A DNA stretch of 64,000 nucleotides, taken from the NCBI RefSeq assembly GCF_001949145.1, contig NW_019091372.1, positions 775,409 to 839,408 on the forward strand, given 5' to 3'. Positions 58,775 through 64,000 of this stretch are shown piece by piece. A model generated the notes under the pieces. It was not told the DNA's origin, did no database searches, and worked only from the letters and a program-made list of their open reading frames with translations. The stretch comes from Acanthaster planci. Its lineage: Eukaryota > Echinodermata > Asteroidea > Valvatida > Acanthasteridae. Numbering within the stretch: position 1 is the stretch's first letter; each line of letters begins with the position of its first letter. Both the position numbers and the translations under genes were made by a program.

Positions 58775-61700
58775 TAGGCTCATCATCTGCTGTTTCCTCT
58801 GGCCAATTAGTGGCTGGCGTCGCGAGAGGTGCAGTGCTCAGCCACTTCACAGAGGGCGTTTTTACAATGAGACATATCCTGGGTCCCCTCCCCACCCACA
58901 GATGGTGCAAGAAAGCAAGCTAGAAGATCGAAGGGTGGAGGGGTGGAATCCCATGGGAACAACTTCTGACCACTCCTGCCCCTTAATGATGACTCCAACG
59001 TTAATAATTCTCTGGACGATATCTGTTCTCTTCCGCTGCGACTGGGCGTTTCTGACAGATCTGATAATGCCGGGATCATTTCCCCTGGGCATTATACAGT
59101 TGAGGAGTGGTTTCACAACTCAATGCTGTCAAAAGATTCATGGATGAGTAGAGATTTTTCTAAAGAAGAAAATGCTACATTAAAAGCCCTAGCTGTTGGA
59201 CTTGTACCCGAGTACAGTATCTAGTTGGTCAAACATGGCCAGTATGTCTGTGAACACAAACTTTACATACATGTACTGTACATGTATCTACCGGTATTTC
59301 TTTTGTTCATAACTTGTCACAGCCACAGCACTCAAGCTAAGGAGAAAAATCAGTTGCAAAACTGCAGCCCCAAAACCCATCACCTCCATGTAACAAAAAA
59401 TATGATGAGAATCCAGGTATTGTTATTTTCAAAAGTACTTTGTCAATAATCTTTATAAGATCCCCCCCCCCCAAATCTGGACAGGAACCTGGCCCGCCGT
59501 GGATGCCAGGAGGCAAAGTTTGGTGGTCACAGTCCAGCAGTGAAGATGTCAACACCAGCAAACACTAACAGGAAGTTGTAGGTTTAGGGCCTGGAAGTGT
59601 AGCCAAAACCCACCTATCCACAAAAACTACACAAGTAACCCCAAACTCCACCAACAAAGTGAAACTGGTTGTTCACTTCGGGATGTGGATAAAAGAACAG
59701 ACCCATGGATACAAAACTACCAATGAGGGAAAAGTTGAGCCCAGACCCGAGCTGGTGTACCATTCATTTTCAAATGTTGAGGACTGAACTTCTCTCTTTT
59801 TCACGATCACACTCAATGTCATCTTCAACCATTTCAAAACCCTAATTCCACGGGGCTTCATGGCACAGGTCACCAAAGTTCACCTAATCCCACTGCTGCC
59901 ACCATCAGCACAGGATTAGCATTGATATGATCTTAATCCACCCCACCCTGGGGCCATCCCATCACCTTAGTCCCCCCCCTCCACCTGAAAAAAAATCTAA
60001 TCTTGCCAGTGGCCTTCCTAGCAGGGACAAAATGATGGGTGCCAAGTGATGGTGTTAGCACCAATTACAGGCGAGTATTAAGGACACATCCAATTATTTG
60101 TTACAGCAGGTTATGCACTTGGCTAAAGGAAATGATGGACTGATGAGCTAGCCAGGCCCGGCACAACATTCTAGAGGAAGTGTGCTGAAAGTCCAGAATT
60201 TTCTACAGATTTGAATAGCCGATGGGATTTGATAACCATATCAAATGCAATAGAAAGCCAGTTCTTTTCAGAACCACACATACTCATAAGAAATATACCC
60301 GGTATTCCTTCGCATGGTGCTACCGCAAACCTTTCCACTTATTGCAGCCTTTCACCATGAATAGCCTGAAATTCCATCGAATGGAAAGCCCGTTTAGATC
60401 ATAATAAATATCCCTTACAGACTAATAACTAAGACTTCGCAACCATCCTTTATGTATGCGATTTTCTCTATGGTATAAATGCATGTAAATGTATTTTATA
60501 TCAGAGAGGCTAAGACATATCATACTTCTTTCACGTCACAAAAATGCTACTTGACCTTCTTGTACATGTAACATGAAATTGTTCTCCCTATACATTTGCA
60601 AAAACTGTGGATCACTTGAACAATATGGTTCAACTACATGTGCATTCTAGCAATTAAACATTTGTAGCTGTACTTCAAATTAAACAGTCTTATTTTGGAT
60701 GAGACAGAAACCCCAAATCCACAGAAAATAAGACTCCAGAAAATTTTTCCCTGATTTTGTGATGTTAAAGTTTTCTTCATATCTGATTGTGACACACTGG
60801 CCCGTCTTCTCAATGCCAAAGCTACCAGTGGCAAGGGGGAAATGGAGACAGGCAACACTAGAACCAAGAAATATCGGGGTTCAAATTTCTTCCGTTTTGT
60901 TGTTACAGTAAGTCACATCCTTTCCCTGTGGGCATTCCTAGTTAAGTGTCTTCATCTGCCCAATCTTGGGGTTAAACCCACAAATATGAACTACACACCG
61001 GCAGTCCCCTTTGATCGCTCTTGTTTGATGTGCATGCATGTACACGTATGGTCAGGCTTAAGTCATAAATCCTTTCGCTCTATAGTGGACTTAAAACTCC
61101 ACAAAAGGTAGGCCTATATCACTCTCACTGGTGTAATTTCACCCATGATTATCAAAAGTGTCCTGGAGGTGTGGAGAGATGTGACAGTTCCTGCTGTGTG
61201 GTCCTTGTGAATAAGGACAGAACAAGCAAAAGAAGCTCCTGACTTTTGTAGTTTGCAATGGCCCTGCAATGGATGGCAAAGGAGAACCGATATTTGTTCC
61301 TTTCACCACTGTCATTAAAATGAAAGGCGCATGATAAGACATAGCCACTCGCTCGTCTTGGTTTCAAGACCATAGTGCTTGAATGATCCTGAGTCCAGAT
61401 TTCATAACCTCATGTTTGAGTACCTAACTTTAAATGCACTGCATTTTTCAAGTACTGGTAGAAATGTTTACTACATGTACAGTACATGAATAGTTGGGCC
61501 TGTAACTACCAGAAGGAGACAAGTGCATACATCTTTATACATAAACTTTACTGTAATTTTTTTGGTGTGTCTCCTGTCAGTTCTCCAATCAAATTGCAAT
61601 GACTGGCTGAGAGATTCCAAAGTGATAATCCAAACTTATGCACTTCCAGTTGCCACAAATCTCCCTATAAGGTTTCACAGGGGTCAGTGGGACCACCAGG

Positions 61701-62060
61701 TAGTGGGAATAATCCAATTGAAATTAATCTGATGGGGTCCAAGTGCATTGTATGAGGTGTACTAGTCCCTAACGGACATTGACCCAAAGATCAACGACCT
61801 ACTGGTTTAGCTTTTCATCCCTCTGCTACAGACTGCAAGTACATGTATACCACTGTCCATGTACTTGAACACCAAACACTACCAGCAGATGATTCATACA
61901 TGTATTTCAGCTGCAAGATTTTGGGATTAGACCATAACAGTTTGAAGCCAAATTCTGAGTAGCAAACAGCCATTTGGAGCTGCACATGCAGTAAAATGCA
62001 TGCACCACTGCCATACGATTACATGCACTACCGGTATTACACGAATGCATACGAATATGT

Positions 62061-62348
62061 CACCCGATCCAACTACCCACCGCTACTTATAAGCAAAATG
62101 TGCAGCAAAATAGCCTGAAAGAACTGCGGTGCTAATACATTATCGCATGATGCAATACAGTGGCACACTTATAAGTGAGGCTAGTCAGCGTCAAAAACAT
62201 TTGGAAGCAGAAGGCTCAAACAAGCCTCAATTATAAGTGTGCCTACCGTATTGCATCATAAGATAATATATTAGCGCCACAGTTAGAGCGTGGCTATTTA
62301 GCTGCACAGGCCTCACCTATAAGTAGCAGTGGGTAGTCGGATCGGGTG
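62061..62348. mobile_element. Foldback MITE with about 125-bp inverted arms and 7-bp target duplication
   Basis: It starts CACCCGATCCAACTACCCAC and ends in the near-complement. The arms stay complementary, with mismatches, through CTACTTATAAG and further to a small central loop. It is flanked by perfect AATATGT repeats (62054-62060 and 62349-62355). Long arms with a 7- to 9-bp duplication would suit a Mutator-like or foldback element; the superfamily is inference. Confidence 0.85.
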
Positions 62349-62458
62349 AATATGTACCGGTATGGTACCTGTAAATGGCTATTGCCAGCACATGGCTACC
62401 TACATGTATTGTGTATTTGTGACCAAGGAAATTCTAAACCTACATGTGTACCCTGTAC

Positions 62459-62657
62459 CAGTGGCATAGGTAGGATTTTACTAGTGGAGAGGGGCACAAA
62501 GAGGGCACCAGCATCTTGGGGGGGGAAACCAGCTTTCAGTGGTGTGCTTTTTGGAGCAAGTTTTTGCTAGCCTTGTTCAAAATCCACCGTCCATTTTCTT
62601 CGGGGGAGGGGAGTAGGAATTTGTGGAGGGACATCCCCCTCCCCGGCTACACCACTG
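62459..62657. mobile_element. hAT-type MITE (CAGTGG ends)
   Basis: The left end CAGTGGCATAGGTAGG and right end (inverted CAGTGGTGTAGCCGGG) have the CAGNG terminus. Flanking 8-bp duplications CCCTGTAC (62451-62458) and CCTTGTAC (62658-62665) match at 7 of 8. The subterminal G-rich and C-rich runs resemble a very common 'CAGTGGCGTAGC' type of animal MITE. It is non-coding and distinct from the CAGTGTTG family. Confidence 0.82.
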
Positions 62658-62691
62658 CCTTGTACACATACATGTAGCACTAGACATGGGG

Positions 62692-62819
62692 CTAAGTCAA
62701 TTTGAATAATTCACTATTCAAATATTTGACCTAATCGATAGAATATCCGAACACCGGTATTTGGTTGCACCAACCGGCAGATAATCAATTAAATATTCAG
62801 ATATTTGGCACAGCTGTAG
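62692..62819. mobile_element. AT-rich dispersed repeat, short copy
   Basis: Internally deleted relative of 57063-57562. It shares CTAAGTCAATTTGAATAATT at the start, the middle block CACCAACCGGCAGAT and the end GATATTTGGCACAGCTGTAG. Confidence 0.65.
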
Positions 62820-64000
62820 GCCTAACTACCGGTAGACACAAGATTCAGATGACTTAATTGACAAAATAGAATGTTATGGCCTATTGGCACATAAAGACAC
62901 AGACATGTGCTGACATTTGCACATGGACAGTATTAGAGCATCGGTAAGTTACCGTACAGGTACATGTACATGTACCCCAGGGTACACCTAGAGGTAAGTA
63001 CAGGTTGGTCATGCTCTTTGCTGTTCTTACACAGCTTACGGTCTCCGTAAGATGGACAGAGGCCGCACTGGCAGAAAATCATGAGCTCAGACGTGCCAAT
63101 GTCAGGCCCAAACGTTTAACATAAAGGGGAGGTTAATTTCCTTGGTATCAAACTAGAGTTGTGCCCTAAGGCGGCACGCGCGCGGAGTCTGCCTGGCGAC
63201 AGGGCACCGGTGGGAATAACGGGCACAGGAAGTGATCAACTGCCCTCCGACAAGGGCCGAGTCTGATTTATCGGACCAGATTCATCCTTCCCACCACTCC
63301 ACAAACCCACTCCCCCCCCCAAAAGCGGACAGCAACAGTCAGTGCATGGTGAGTTAACAGGTTGAGAGAGGTATTGGCACAGACTGGGTGGAGCTGTGGG
63401 TGGGACAAGGGTGGTGCATGCACCGGTAATTAGGAAAGTTACCCGCATCTGGACAAGTTCTTCATCACACTGGACAATGTGCAGATGTTGAGGTTCATGA
63501 CGCCAGAGTAACTAACTGCAATGAGGCCTTTTCACACTATAACCTCTTACCCCAGGTCAACCCTGGGTGATTTCATGACCCCCCTGGGTTGAAGATTTGA
63601 TTTTATCACCCTACATTCAACCCGGCATTGTTTCACACTTGTTTCATAATACGAATGGAGCATATTGGGTGAGTTCAACCCGGAAATGAGCAACAAACAA
63701 TTTCCAACCCGGGTTTAATTGAAAAATCTTAACCCTGGTCTGGAGCAGGGTCGAGTTCAACCCAGTTTAAATCAATCTCAGAGTTGGCACAGGGTTGGCG
63801 AGGGGTTGAACATGAATTTACCAGATTTTATTCAAAATTAACTCGCAAAAGGCTTATTGGCTTCGTGGAGATGCCAATGCAGTGGTCCTACATCTACCTG
63901 CATGTACACTTGACGTAAGAACATTGTGCCGGTACTTACTGTACGTATGATACAAGTAACTGTACTGTACATGTACAGTACAATGTATGATGCTAAAAAT
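62820..64000. other. Non-coding right end of the window
   Basis: No gene was recognised. It contains a TACATGTACATGTAC tract near 62960 and, at about 63540-63810, many copies of AACCCGG/CCGGGTT-type motifs in both orientations. Confidence 0.55.
63540..63810. repeat. Region of interspersed CAACCC/GGGTTGA motifs, probable MITE remnant
   Basis: Motifs such as CCAGGTCAACCCTGGG, TTCAACCCGG, CAACCCGGGTTTAA and GGGTTGGCGAGGGGTTGAAC recur in both orientations, next to TTTTCACACTATAACC. This is the pattern of non-autonomous elements with subterminal palindromes. Clear termini were not found, so boundaries are approximate. Confidence 0.45.

Larger units (their letters stand above)
53664..62060. other. 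Non-coding region, possibly first intron or 5' flank of the DRAM/TMEM150-like gene
   Basis: No exon could be supported, although the missing first exon of the minus-strand gene should lie here or beyond 64000. The region contains an AT-rich dispersed repeat (57063-57562), an ATC microsatellite (58753-58774) and many TACATGTA motifs. Open frames up to 137 codons match nothing known. Confidence 0.5.

Overview
This is a gene-sparse stretch of animal genomic DNA. It shows intron-split genes with canonical GT/AG junctions, metazoan-specific proteins, a run of N (an assembly gap), and many decayed DNA transposons. The best guess is a marine invertebrate deuterostome, for example an echinoderm. That rests on general character (very frequent palindromic TACATGTACA and ACCGGT motifs, 0.3-5 kb introns, an intronless Shaker channel), not on a decisive marker, so the taxon is inference.

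Three protein genes can be supported. (1) A Shaker-type (Kv1) voltage-gated potassium channel is complete in one exon on the minus strand (19801-21627). (2) Divergent from it across about 2.25 kb of partly CpG-rich DNA is a six-exon plus-strand gene (23881-27356). It encodes a 404-residue single-pass membrane protein with signal peptide, two EGF domains, two LDL-receptor class A domains, a transmembrane segment, a His/Arg-rich cytoplasmic tail and two PPxY motifs; the tail and PPxY layout resemble LDLRAD3. (3) On the minus strand, six exons between 53663 and 38137 assemble in frame into 281 residues of a DRAM/TMEM150 (Frag1/DRAM/Sfk1) multi-pass membrane protein. Its N-terminal exon was not found and may lie at or beyond the right edge. 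Genes 2 and 3 converge. A plus-strand AATAAA and a minus-strand AATAAA lie about 40 bp apart near 34.15-34.2 kb and could mark their shared 3' boundary.

Layout: 1-18.6 kb has no convincing gene, only a tRNA-His-like 76-mer, two foldback elements and one weak candidate exon. 18.6-21.6 kb is Kv1 with its presumed 3' UTR. 21.6-23.9 kb is the divergent upstream region with a 49-bp-arm palindrome. 23.9-27.4 kb is the EGF/LDLa gene. 27.4-38.1 kb is presumed 3' UTR or intergenic DNA with minisatellites and a hAT-type MITE. 38.1-53.7 kb is the DRAM/TMEM150-like gene with large repeat-bearing introns. 53.7-64 kb is non-coding as far as can be seen and carries a cluster of MITEs around 62.06-62.82 kb.

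The three genes show no obvious shared pathway. The least routine observations are the EGF-EGF-LDLa-LDLa-TM-PPxY architecture with every intron in phase 1, the DRAM/TMEM150 gene built from very small exons, and several non-autonomous transposon families with visible target-site duplications. One of these is a hAT MITE whose interior is tandem arrays resembling its own terminal repeat. No new defence or regulatory system was recognised.
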